A stretch of 64,000 nucleotides of DNA from Macrocystis pyrifera (Eukaryota; Sar; Phaeophyceae; Laminariales; Laminariaceae). This document shows, piece after piece, positions 11,240 to 24,172 of the stretch; position 1 is the stretch's first letter, and each line of letters opens with the position of its first letter. Below the pieces are notes generated by a model, which made no database searches, was not told where the DNA came from, and was given only the letters and a program-made list of their open reading frames with translations. The stretch lies in NCBI GenBank assembly GCA_031763025.1, contig JASSKH010000028.1:8509359-8573358 (forward strand), given 5' to 3'. A program made the position numbers and the translations under genes.

Positions 11240-14200
11240 GTGAGTGTCGAATCATGATATCTGGACATTTCAATATTTTCCATCTTTCTTTTTGTATAGT
11301 GTCTCTGTACAGAACACCTGATACCAAAGTACGAACTCTTTACCAGTACACTCTTTACGTACTATTTTTTATTAATACTCACACTATCACACTTGTGCTG
11401 CAATTGAGCGCCAGACTCCTTCCAATTTTGCAAGGAGAGGGAAAGACGCTTTTTTCAACACTCGAGCTGTTGCGTTGATGTATCTGCCGCTCGTCTGCCC
11501 CCCCCTATTGTGCCTTTCAACGGAAGCCACCAAGCATGTGCGGAGAAGGAGCTCCTGCGGCGCAAGACTTTTCCGTGCCCTATCTGCCAAATACAGGTGG
11601 GTGCGGCGCAATACGGCCTACTGCCTACTGTGTACGTACGCAAAGTAAGGCGTGAGGCGTACTGCCGCGTAGGTCTAAGGCAGGGCTGGGCACTGGCGAC
11701 TCGACCTATGTGCAGCTGCATCTTGCACAAAGAACTGTGCAGGTTGCGAGTCTTATTGGTCAAGGAGGGTATTTCGGCCGCCCAGCGTTTTTTGGGGAAA
11801 ACGCCACCAAAACACACGGCGGAGCCGCATGACTGCCCCTGCCGACCTCGAGCGAGCCCTCCAAAGGGTTGGAGTTCGGGTTGGGGTTATAGGGTCAGGC
11901 CTGGGGCCGGGTTGATCTGGGTCCACGCGCAAGGCTGAAATTGACGACATAGGCCCTGCACAAAGTTTTTTGCAGGTTGCAGCTGCACATGGCGCACGCC
12001 GGCACTGGCGGCTGTCCTCAACCGGTAGATATTATATACTGCCTGCGTCAGCAATCAGTATATACTAGATTGCATCAGTGTACTGGTCGTAGCACAGGCG
12101 CATAATAGAAGAGAGCTGTGAGTCGGCACGACTTCAGTCACCAACTACACATACCGTCCGTACAGCCGTCCCTGGTACTATTACGGGGGTCCATCGTTAA
12201 TAGGACCTATGGGATACATAAAAACCTATATATTTACCTATTTTTAGTAACAATATTTGGTCCTATTTACTATGGTCCCCCGTAGTAATAGAATTAATCG
12301 AGTAGTTATCTACTGGCAGTCTTTTCGTGGACGTGCTGACTATTCGGCTCACTGGAAGCCCATACTCGTAGGAAGGATTGCTGAATGCGGGATTGTTTTT
12401 TCTTTTTTTGGTGGGCCCCCCGGCTCACCTCCCGGGGACAGGCACCGGCTCAACTCCCGGAAGTAGGGACACCCTTTTTGTCAGTCGAAAGGTTTTGAGG
12501 CGTTTCGCTCGAATTTTTTTTCGCCTCAATGCCGCATCGAGCAACTTTTGCACAACAATATATAGACAGTGTGTGGTGTGGAGGCAAAAGACGACCGCAG
12601 GAACCTAACTGCTACTACTACCTGTTGTCCTTTCGAGTGGGTGCAGCTACGACGCCCTGCTACTGTACCGCAGCTTTTGGATCCACTACGTCAATGAGAT
12701 TATTACGAGCTTGTCGACCCAAATACCAACTAACTGCGCAGCTCGAACAACAGCAGAGACGGCGGTGCGTGATGGTGATGATGCAGGCAAACGGTGACGA
12801 CGGCAGGCACGTGCGTACTGCTCTCCTCTCGCCTGGCTGTGAGAATTGCGCCGCTGCAGCAGAGGAGAAGTACAGCAACAGTTTTTTTTTTTGGTGGCGG
12901 TTGTTGGGTGTTGTGATCGGTGTCGTCCCAGTCGGGATGTCATTCATGCTGTACGTGCACCCGCGCCCCCAGCCCTGCCTACTATTACGGGGGACCATGG
13001 TAAATAGGACCTACGGTACACACAAAAACCTGTATGTTTCCCTATTTTTACCTACAATATTTGGTCCTATTTACTTTGGTCCCCCGTAGTATTCATCCTC
13101 GGTGCTGCATCGTAGGCTCCGCTACATGTAACTAGCCGTAAAGTACACCCCGGATATGCCACACCACGCGCATGATTTTGCCTGCTGCTGCTGGGCGCCT
13201 GCTGCTGCTGGGCAACGACAGCAGAGGAGGAGTACTTTTGTCAGGTGGCGGTTGGTTACTGATCGTCGTGGTGGGCGTGGTCGGAAGTCGGGATTCATAC
13301 ATACATGTACATACGTGCGCCCGCACCCCAAGCTCTGCCTATCTATCCTCGATGATGCATCGTAGGCTCCGACACTTGCATCTACAGGCAAGAGCACGCC
13401 GCGGATGTGCCACCTCTCGCGCTGGTTTTGCCTGTTGCTGCTGCTGGGGCAACAGCAGAGAGGGGGAGTAAAGTTTTTCTGGTGGCGGGCGTTGCTGTTG
13501 GTCGTCGTGGTGGGTGTGGTCGGGAGTCTGGATACATACATGCGCCCGCACCCCAAGCTCTACCTATGCATCTTCCATGATGCATCGCAGGCTCCGATAG
13601 ATGCAACAAGCCATAACGTATACTGCGGATGTGCCACCTCACGCATGGTTTTGCCTGCTGCTGCTGCTGCACGGCACGGCTGCAGCGATGTGCAACAGCC
13701 TCCTTGTTGTAACGGCACTGTTGGCCAATCACGGCCATTTTGTTAAAAGTCGCAATGCAAGTCATAGCTCTGATTTGATTGGTGCAAGCTCGAACAGTCT
13801 AGTTTATTTTTACGTTGTTTTTTGCTTGTAGGTGATAACTTTGTCCCTATCGCTTGGCGTGGTGCCGGCCCCCCTTGACTTGGGGGGGGGGCGGGGGGGG
13901 GGGGGGGGGGCTGATTTGGCTCGCTTTTTCGCTCGCAAGTCTGCTGGCCATCAGCTGGCTTCGCCGGCTGACTTAACCGACTGTAGTCAGTTAGTTGGCT
14001 AGTGGCGCCTACCGACTTGTTTTTCGTCGTGAGATCCTGCCGTCTGACAGGTCTATAAAGCTCTCTGTTATTAGATACCAGGTCTTTGTACCAGGTATGC
14101 ACCACAATCACTTGAGCTATCAGTCAGCGCTGACTATATGATTCAAGTGATTTTATAAAATTTATTAAATACGTCAGCTGTGAGTTCGACTGGTTAAATA

Positions 14201-14860
14201 CTCGATGCTCAACTCCGCAAGCTACCTATTAATAATACGTCTGTTCTATATTTCGTTCGTAGTCCGACAAGTGATTATGGTGCATGTCTTTATAAAAAAA
14301 CGCGATCCGGGGTCGACTGGGTGCTGAAGCACTGAACCTCAGATGTAACCCAGGGGTTGCATTCCCTGTACTTACGTAACCCTTTCAGCACTGCAGTCCC
14401 GTTTTGAGGACAAAACACTTAGAATCTGACTGGTTTGTCCCCAAAATGGGACTGCAGTGCTAAAAGAGTTCACGCGCCGTTCCATTCTATCCTGATACAG
14501 CAGTGACTGAATCGACAACGGATTGTTTTTTGGGCGTTTCCAGGTGCGGAGAGCGGGACTGACGGAGAAGACCCTGGACGAGTTAGAGGTGGCGAGGGAC
14601 ATCACCGTAAGGAAGAGGATCACCAAAATGTGGGTGCTGCTGCTGTATTTGACCGCGATTTTTTTTTTTTTTTTTTTTTTTTATCGCGCCTCCTCTGCTG
14701 CGTCTGCTGCCTGCGGCACGCGTTAACTCTTGAATACTGCTGTAACTCTATTGCCGGCGTTAACCCTGCATGTAGGGACGGACGGCTTGTCTGATAGTGT
14801 ACTGCACACCTGTAAGGGCCCCAAACAAAGGGGAAACCCATCGTGGGGTTATGCAGTAGT

Positions 14861-14900
<40 letters not shown>

Positions 14901-17900
14901 GAAAGAGCCCCTCACAAGAAAAGAAACTTGGTCCTGACAGTTCCTTGGAAATAAGAAAGTTATGTAGTGCGGAGCGGTTGTGCTGAAAATAGTGTTGAAA
15001 ACACCCTTCTCAGTATTTTCCGGTTTCCTTGCGAGGGGGCCTTTACTGTATCAACCATCCAGAATACCAGGTTTAGTACCATGGGTAAGTTCCTGTTATT
15101 ACGGGGGGGGGACCATAGTAAATAGGACCAAATATTGTCAGTAAAAATAGGTAAAAGATATAGGTTTATGTGCATACCATAGGTCCTATTAACTATGGAC
15201 CCCCGTAATAATAGCGTTGTTTTGGTTGCAAGTGATACGGGATGGTGTACCACAGCTCGTCACAACCGTTTCCCTTAAGGACTTTTATGATACTGCTGCC
15301 GTGCGCACCATTTCGTACTTGTTTGTTTTCTCCGCACACCCATCGAGATGCATTTTTTGCTACAGCCTGTTTTTTTTTCGTGACCGCAGGCAGGATCGCA
15401 GGGAAGTGAGAGCTGTTAGCGTGAGAACATCATCGTCATCAGTAGTGCAGGCGTCGGGCAGGTCACCCATCCCCACTATTACGGGGGGCCATAGTAAACA
15501 GGACCAAATATTGATAGGAAAAATAGGGAAGTATGTATTTATTTGTGTGTACCGTAGGTCCTACTTACTATGGTCCTCCGTAATAGACGATCTAGATCTC
15601 TTGGGGGCAGATACCGTAGATCCCCGATCTGTGCCTGATATACCGTAGGTGATGTTGCTGGGTGGAAGCCGAACTATCTGCGTGATCTATACGCGATAGA
15701 TGCAGCACGTGTGTTCCTAGGTTGGGATCTGTTCTTGAACAGACCCTGCGCAGCATCTCATAGCGGGTCGGGTCAAGAGGCCCCAGATGACTTCTTCTTC
15801 TGCAGTAGTACATAGGTCGTCACCTGTCTGTCTGTCCGTCCGCATCTGTCCGCAAGTTGTGTACCGTTGACAAGTGTGGGCACGCAACCATTGCACGTAC
15901 GAGTTATGTACGAGGGGTCGTGCGAGTCGCGCGCGTGTTGCACTTCGGGCACTGAAATAAACAACTCTATCACGGGGGACCATAGTAAATACCTGGTACG
16001 ACCAGATGTTGTTACTGCTGTAGTACAAATAGGTAAATATGTACCTGGTAGGTTTTTGTGTGTAACGTAGGTCCTATTTACTATGGTCCCCCCGCGATAT
16101 ACACCACCACTATAAGTGCGCCCAATACCAGGTGCCACACACTCTGTTGCTAAATTTAAGGAGCATTTGTATTGAATTTTTAGTACAGAAAAATTTCCTC
16201 GTGGTTTAAGGTACAGAATGGTACGAATATGATGTAGCCCCCCGGGGCTGTCCTTTGTGAGGGCGGACGATGCTGTGTGCCTGTCTTTTGTTTTTCACCT
16301 CATCGTTTTGTTTTCCCTCCGTGAAGAAGAAGCCCCAGAAGTTTTGTTGTTGTTGTTGTTCTTGTTCTTGTTCTCGTTCTCGTTCTCGTTCTTGTTCTGG
16401 TTCTTGTACTATAATACAGTAGTTTTTTGTTGTTGTCTGTCCATCCCATTCATTTATCTTTGCCGTTATTTTCTCTCTCCCTCATGTTGTAGTCGTAACT
16501 CAGATCCGGGGTCACACCTGATAGCAGGCAGGCTCCTCCTCCTTCTCCTCCCCTCTTCCCGCTACGGCTCGCGCCTTGCATTTTTCATCGCGATAAGACT
16601 TCGTTCAGCCGTTTCGCATCGAATTTCTCGTAACCCCAACCCCACTATTTTTTTAATTTTTTTTAACTTTTTACTACGAGCACTGCACTCACGTTTCGAT
16701 GGACTAATTATTTGAAATCACGAGCGGGATAACGCTTGTCGACTACCGAAAGGGTTAATTGACTATATATTTTCGTGGTTTATAGTTCAGAGATTGGCGA
16801 CGAGACGGACGCCGCATGGAAAAAAGAAGAAGCCTCGATGGGGGGCCTCTCTCGTCATCATTCGGTCATTTTTCGGAATTACAGGGATGCGTTCGGCGTA
16901 AAAGCGAGTACGTTTCGTTGACCAAGCGCGAGCGCGTGGTTCGGAAGCGTGCCCTCTCACGACTCGAGGCCGACGATCGGTCGGCTTTGCTGGCTGATGG
17001 CACAGCCTGCAGGCGATTTCTATGCTTCCACGGCAAAAGTCGTTCGTCGGCTGCCTGGCGCCGACCTTTTGGCTGCTGTTTTTCCCGTCCCTTTGTCTCT
17101 GCAAAAAGAAGGAGCGAATCCGGTAAAAGTTTCAATAGGTAGAACCAGAAGCGGCATAGTTGACATGGTTTGAAGACTTTCGACAGCTGGTGTCCACCAA
17201 GACAAAAAAAAAAAACACGAAAACCTTTCCGACAAAAAAAACAGTAACCACTCACCCCCCCCCCCCCCCCCCCTCCCTCCCTCCCTCCCTCCCTCCCACC
17301 CGCCTCCCATGCGTCGTCAACAACCCCCCCCCCCCCCCGGCGCCGCCGCCGCCTTATATTAACGCAACGAAACAAAAACAAAAACAACACGGAAAAACTA
17401 CTGGTAAAACACAAAACACAACTAAAACACGGGGAAAAAAAAAAATAAACGACAGCTTTAACCGTTCGGAGGAAGATTTCGAGGGGGACCTGCGGGCGTA
17501 CAACGACTACCTCGAGATCCGAGAAGACATCATCTACGGCCTGTGCAGCGGCGTCAAGGACGAGATCAGCCAGGCGCAAGCGAAAGTGCAGCAGTACGAG
17601 GATGGCCACAGGGACGAGATCACGAAAAATGCCGCCAAGAAGTGAGTTGGTGGTTTTGTAGTAGTTCTGTACCCCTGGAAGGGATTACAGAGAGGGGAGT
17701 GCGGGTAGGGGGCTGGCGGGGGGGGGGGACGGGGACGGAGGGGGTACGGGGACGACGGGGGGGGGTACTCATGCTGTGCATGGCCGTAGCCGTGTGACCA
17801 TAATATAGACCCTCGCATCCCTACAACGCGGGGACGGAGCAAGATCGAATTTTTTGCCAACCAGGCAGACACTGCTTGCACCAATCGCGAAGCGACACGT

Positions 17901-19015
17901 GAAGTGTTCGGCTGATAGCATGAGGGGGTGACCTGCATCCTCTACAAAGAACCGATTGTGAGGCAGGCGGGCTTTCCTGCATTTGGATGACAGTGTCGGA
18001 CGAACTGACTTGTTTTCTGGTGTGTCCAGTTTAGAGTAGCAATGAGTCTACTGGGGGTCGGGATGGGGCGTGGGACGGGGGGGGGGTCAGAGGGGGGTTA
18101 CATCCGGCGTCCCCGGTGGCTTGGTAGGGGGTCTGCGTGCCTATCAAGATCAATTTCGTGGGTTCGAGTCTCACCGAGTGATTGCTCGTAGGGACTTTTC
18201 CTTGCATAAATAAAATGATTAGCGGAAAGCGCGAGAGCGTGAGTTAGCTACATTCGATGAAAATCGACGAGCAGTGGGAATGCTGAACCCTCAGCGCGAC
18301 AAAAAAATAGAGGCACGTACCGGGGGGGAGAAGGGACGACACCTATGACCACGGCTTGTCCAGAAGATCGCTGAGGGTAAAACCTCCTGCGAGGTACAGT
18401 AGACTGGAGAGTAAAAGTGATGATTAAAAAAAAAAAAAAAAAAAACGACGGGGGGGGGAAGGGCACCTGGACGAAATTCTGAAAAACGAGGCGAAGACGT
18501 GAGTGAGTATGTTGTGTTCCGTTTTCGGGGAATGGGGGGTGGGAGGGTGGGAGGGTGGGGGTGGGGGGGGGACTGTCCCTTGTTTATGCTTCGTTATTAG
18601 CATGTATGTGAATGGGTGCCTCGGTGTGGCGATGGTCGCGGTCGCTTTCGTGGGTAAGTTTCGTCGGCTGTTAGCCACGTCCTGTGGCCCACTGCGGGTG
18701 TGCCATGCGAGTGTGCTGCAGGACGTAGAAGAATGGTAAAATTGCCGCCGCCACCGCCGCCGTCGTAGTCGTCATTATTGTCAACCAACATCGCCGCCGT
18801 CATCACCATCGCCATCATCTTTCATCTTCATCTTCATCTTCATCTTCCAGAACCGTCGCCATCCTCAGCATCACCACCATGATCGATATCATTATCTTTT
18901 GTCACCGGCCACCGGCATCTTCCTCGGCGTGAGCACCATCATGATCATCATGATCGTCATCATCATCATGATCGTCGTCATCATCGTGGTCGTCATCATC
19001 ATCATCATCATCATT

Positions 19016-19047
<32 letters not shown>

Positions 19048-21264
19048 TATCATCATCATCATCGTCATCATCATCATCTGTACAGTAATACCTTCGTCGT
19101 TCTAATTTACAATATCAAGATAGTTTCCTCAAGGCGGCCGGACTCTTCTTTTTTTTTTCTTTTTTTATTGCCTTGTGGACCAGTGGCGATAATATGTTTT
19201 TCGTGTTTTCGACACGATCCGATCCGTACCTCACCCAGGATGATGAACGCCTACAATTCCCCAATAAAACCCGTATGACACCCACAAAAACCGGAAGGCT
19301 ACGTGGAGCTATTTATCAAGAACGCCTACTTCTTTACCGTAACCCTCTCGAGACTCCAACAGGATGCCACACCACTACAGCACGTGATTTCCAAGCAGCT
19401 CGGCCCTCAAGAATGTGGTTGCGTTTCCTATGGGGCCCAATCTGCGCTTTCGTAATAATTTTGACAAATTTGTCCCGCGTCTGCTCCCGCCGTGGCTTCT
19501 GCTATGCATAACATTGCTCCCTCCCTCCCTCCCCCCCCCCTCGATCGCTCCCACGATATTAATCCCAACCGCCCGGACCGTTTCAGAGTGGACCAGGAAA
19601 ACCTCGTGGAGGAGCAGCTGGCCGCTCTACGACAACAGCAGGCGAGTTTTCGAAAACACGACAAAAAAAATACCTGGTGCAAGGAAAAAGCAAACAACTC
19701 AAAACTGTAAGGGCCCATCTTAACGGGGACTTTCGGCTCTTTCAATTTGACTTGATTTTTTTTTTTCTAATTTAATTTAAAGGGCCCATCTTATCTAGGA
19801 CTTCCAACTTGACTAGATTTTTTTTTTTTCTTCTAATTTAACTTACATCTGATTGAACGAAATTTAGTGTTCCCCGTTAAGATGGGCTCTAAAAAGAAGA
19901 GAAGAGCTGTGTGTGAGTCGGCACCGCCTGCTATATAACCCCGTATTAATAGGGGCTTCCAGTGAGTCGGGGGGAAAACGGTAAAAGATGGCGATTTCAG
20001 GAACGGTGACAAAACTGCGTGATTTTTTTGGCGGGTGATGAGAACAAACAGGCAAGACAAAAATGCGGCCCCGAGTCACAAATGGTTGGGGAGTCGTGTC
20101 GTGCGTGCACACGGCACGGACGCAACGTGACAACGTGACCCCTGCCCGTACTTCTCTGGAAGCTCAAAATTATCAACCATTGGTTCGGCCGTGATCTCGA
20201 GGTCCCCGCGGTCGTTATCTCGGACTGGACTCCCGCCATGGGCACGAAACACTTCTTGGGGGACTTGGAGTCTTATTAACCCCTTTTAGTACCGCAGTCC
20301 CGATTTGGGGACAAACCAGTCTAATTCCAAGTGATTTGTCCCCAAATCGGGACTGCGGTACTAAAAGGGTCAAGGGGGTACACGTACAGTTCGGTACTAT
20401 TACGGGGGACCATATATAGTAAATAGGACCAAATATTGTTAGTAAAAAAAGGTAAATGTGTAGGTTTTTTGGGTATACCACAGGTCCTGTTAGCTATGGT
20501 CCCCCGGAATGGAAGGATGAAGGTCACCAACTTTATGATGCCATGGTATTTTAGTTATCAGTCGGACTACGGTACGAATACGAAGGGTAATGATTTCGTG
20601 GAGGTACCGCCTATCCGATCCGACTTGCTTATTGAGTTTCCACACCTATAGGAAGGGTTGCTGAATGCGGGATTTATTTTGTTTCGTTTTTTGGGCGGGT
20701 TCCCCCTTGACTTGGGGGGGGGCATGGGGGGGAGGGCGGGGGGTACTCCTTATCATGCATGGCCGCAGTCGTGTGACCATAGACCCTCGCATCCCTACAA
20801 TGCCGGGACGGAGCACGGCGGGTTCTCATCGGCCCGGCAGGGGGCGCGGGGGGGGGGGGGTGTGTTTTGTGTACTCGTTATCTCATTCTGATGTGTCGCC
20901 GTAGTCGTATGACACCCTTGATTTGGGGGGGGGGGGGGCTGATTTGGCTCGCTTCTCTCGCCGGACCTGAGTCGGCAAGTCGACCGGTCATCAGCTGGCG
21001 TAACCCTTTGAGTAGTGCAGTCCCGTTGTGCGCAGACGAAGTATTTAGAGCTTGAGTGCTTTGTCCCGAAAACGGGACTGGACGGTACTTCTAAAAGGAA
21101 GGTAACGACTACGTAAGAACTCAGCTAGTTGGCCAGCGGCACGATTTCGTTATTAGTCCTGAAATCCTGCTGACTTGCAGCTGTCTCTCTACAAGACATG
21201 CAAACAAATCAGACAACCGAAACAGATAACGCTGACGCCGCCCGCCGCCGCGCGAGGCGACCCC

Positions 21265-21329
<65 letters not shown>

Positions 21330-24132
21330 TATTATATATATATTATACATGGGTTGGGTTGGCGTCGGTTGGCAACGACACTGTAAAACATGCCGCTCAC
21401 TACGTAAGCTAGATATCCAGGGTACCGTTTTTTTTTTTTTTTTTTTTTTTTTTTTGGCGGTCGCCCACAGCTGGTCGTCGAGTTAGATCATTTGTGCGAG
21501 GTAAATAACCTTTACTCTGCACAAGGAATTGATCGTATCACGTAGTGTTCAAGGTACGGCACCCAAGAGGCAGTTACATAGTACTCCCATTGCTGTCTCT
21601 GGAAGTGGCCACACCAGAAATTAAACTAACTCATTGAAGGTGTCATCCATATGCAAGTCCGCCTCACAAGCGGTTCTTAGTAGGATGCAGCTCACCCTTC
21701 ATGCGACTCGCCGGACACCTCACGGCGCTTCGCGCTTGGTGCAAGCAATGTCTGCCTGGTCGGTGAAAACCCGACATGCTCCGTCCCGGCATTGTAGGGA
21801 TGCGAGGGTCTATGGTCATACGACTACGGCCATGCGTGAGATCGAGTACATCTCTCCTATCGAGTACACCCCCCCCCCCCCTGCGTCTTCGGGGGGTTGT
21901 TCCACTTGCTGTGCGGTGCTTGTCGCTGTGTGGAAAGAAGGCCTTCTCTTTCTTTCTCGTCCGTAGAACTCGTATCTCGTGTGGCTTTCTTTTGTTTCTT
22001 CTCGCCCCTTCACCACCAACTTTTGCGCTCTGGTTACTCGCTGGTTTGGTGATGCTGGTATTAGGTTTATCTGCGCAAAAGCAGTTGACTCCCGAGGGCT
22101 TTCAATGGGGAGACGAAACAAAGTGCGCTTTACTCGCCCTACTTATCAGATATATACCTGGTATATGTAAATGTAAGTTATTAAAATATACCAGGTATAT
22201 ATACATACTGTCCGTATACCTGGTATATTTTAATAGCATATTATACTACAGCAGTAGGTACCCATAGACATGCCGGTCGGACATGGCAAGTTTTTGTTTT
22301 TCGTTTTTGTTTTTTGCGCTCGTGCTTAAAACAAAACTTTGTTTATTTTTTTTCGTTTTTGCTTTTTTGATATTTTTTTGTTGATTTTTTTGTATTTGTT
22401 GTTGCTTTGTTTTTTTTTTTTTTTTTTTTCGTTCTTGTCTTTTTTGTCTTTCTGCCCTTTGTTTTCGGCGGTGACGCAGGAAAGCCGCAAACATTACAAC
22501 CAGCTGGAGGAGGCGCGCAAGCAGCAGCACAAGCGGAAGCTCAAGCTCGAGGCCCAGGAGGTGGCTCTCGGGGAGCGAGATCACGTCACCGCCACCTTGG
22601 GAGACAACCTCTATGTCGGTGAGCGAGGCTTCGCTCGTATACACTGTACGGGTATGGTTTTTTGATGGCAGAGGTGGCGTTTTTCGGGGATGAGTTGGGG
22701 TTGGCGTGGGAGAGATGGTGTTTTTTTTCGGGGGGGGGGGGGGTAGGGGTTGGGGTTGGTGTTTGGGGGTTAGCGTTTTGGGGGGAGGGGCGGTGTTGGG
22801 GTTGGAGTTTGGGGCAAAGGCGTTTACGGGGGGGGAGGGGGGGGGGGAGTGTTGGCATATGCCTTAAGGAATGGCACCCGCCATCGGTCTCTGCTTTTGT
22901 TTTTTGTGGGACGGGAGGGAGCGACGTGCCTGACTGCTCGGGCTGTGCTGAACGGAGACGAGACGGGCTACGACCTGCCGCGGCACATCCAATCTCGTAT
23001 GCATCTGTGTACGCACGAAGCGCACCTCGTTCTGTGGAGGCTAGGTTGGCGTTTGTTCTTGGGAGCGGCGGCACCATTCCTTTTGCTCGTTTCGGTTCTA
23101 GGAGGGAGGTCCCTCTCTCCGCGCGTGGAGAGACTCCCCCGCGGGGTCGTGCGTGGCACGTATGTATTAGGTCTGTGTTAGGCCTGTCGGCTAAGTTTTG
23201 TACTTCGGTCGCGCGTGCGTGTACTGGCAGGGTCTGTGCGCGCTAAGTTTGCACTCCGATCGCGCGTGCGCGCCCTGTGAACCAACTCTTTTCGGGGCAA
23301 ATGCCGAGAGAAAGAAAAAAATGTCGATTTGCGGCATGATGGGAGCCACACACGAAGTAACGCGCAGTAGAGCTTACCACTTGTTCGAGATAAGAGCCTT
23401 GAAAAAGAAACGCGCACGCACACACACCTGTGCACGAAAACTAAGGGGCTAGCGCTATTCCCATTGGTTGATTGTGTCTGATCGATTTACTAGGGTTATT
23501 GGTACAGTAGGGGTAGCATTTTTACTATTACGGGGGACCATCGTAGTAAATAGGACCTACGGTACACACAAAAAACCTATATATTTCCTTATTTTTTCCA
23601 ACAATATTTGGTCCTATTTGCTGTGGTCCCCCGTAATAGGCGCAGAAAATATTTTTTCTGGTTGACGATATTCCCCCAACAGAGAAAGCAACTACCCAAT
23701 ATCGCTGGGATACCTCACTTCTTTTTTGTGTTTTATGATACCAAGGACATGGGATTGTCCATCAGGTTGCACATTCGGTTTTTCTCAAAATTAAGGGTTT
23801 GGGTTGGCTGAAGACCCCCCCCTCTCGAGTGAGGGGGGCCAGAAGGCGTTAGTTTCTAGTCGTCTCGTACACAGTGACCCTCAACCGTGTTCTCGAGTAG
23901 TGGTAAAAGCTGAAGGAGGGGAGGGGCGGGGGGGGGGGGTGTACCCGAAGTTATAAACAAATCCGTCTCACGCGCGCAGCACTTCCCCTACACGTGTTTG
24001 GGTGTATGTTTTGGTAGCCGCACTGTAATCAAGTCAACATGATGAATAGGTGCTGCCGCGGCCGCCCACGCAGCGCCGTTTCTCTCGTGTGTCGGAGCGA
24101 AGCATCGGTCGCCCCCCACGACAGAGCCCCCG

Positions 24133-24172
<40 letters not shown>

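Noticed and set aside
16257-16715. Hydrophobic 152-codon frame in MAT1 intron 3
   Set aside because: Phe/Leu-rich only because of T-rich intron sequence with CTTGTT and TCTCGT repeats; no start context or homology.
18104-18190. Functional tRNA gene
   Set aside because: A and B boxes are present, but no complete cloverleaf closes and the unit continues into a SINE body found in other copies.
18892-19105. Met-rich or Ile-rich frames
   Set aside because: Translations of the CAT microsatellite, with equal frames on both strands.
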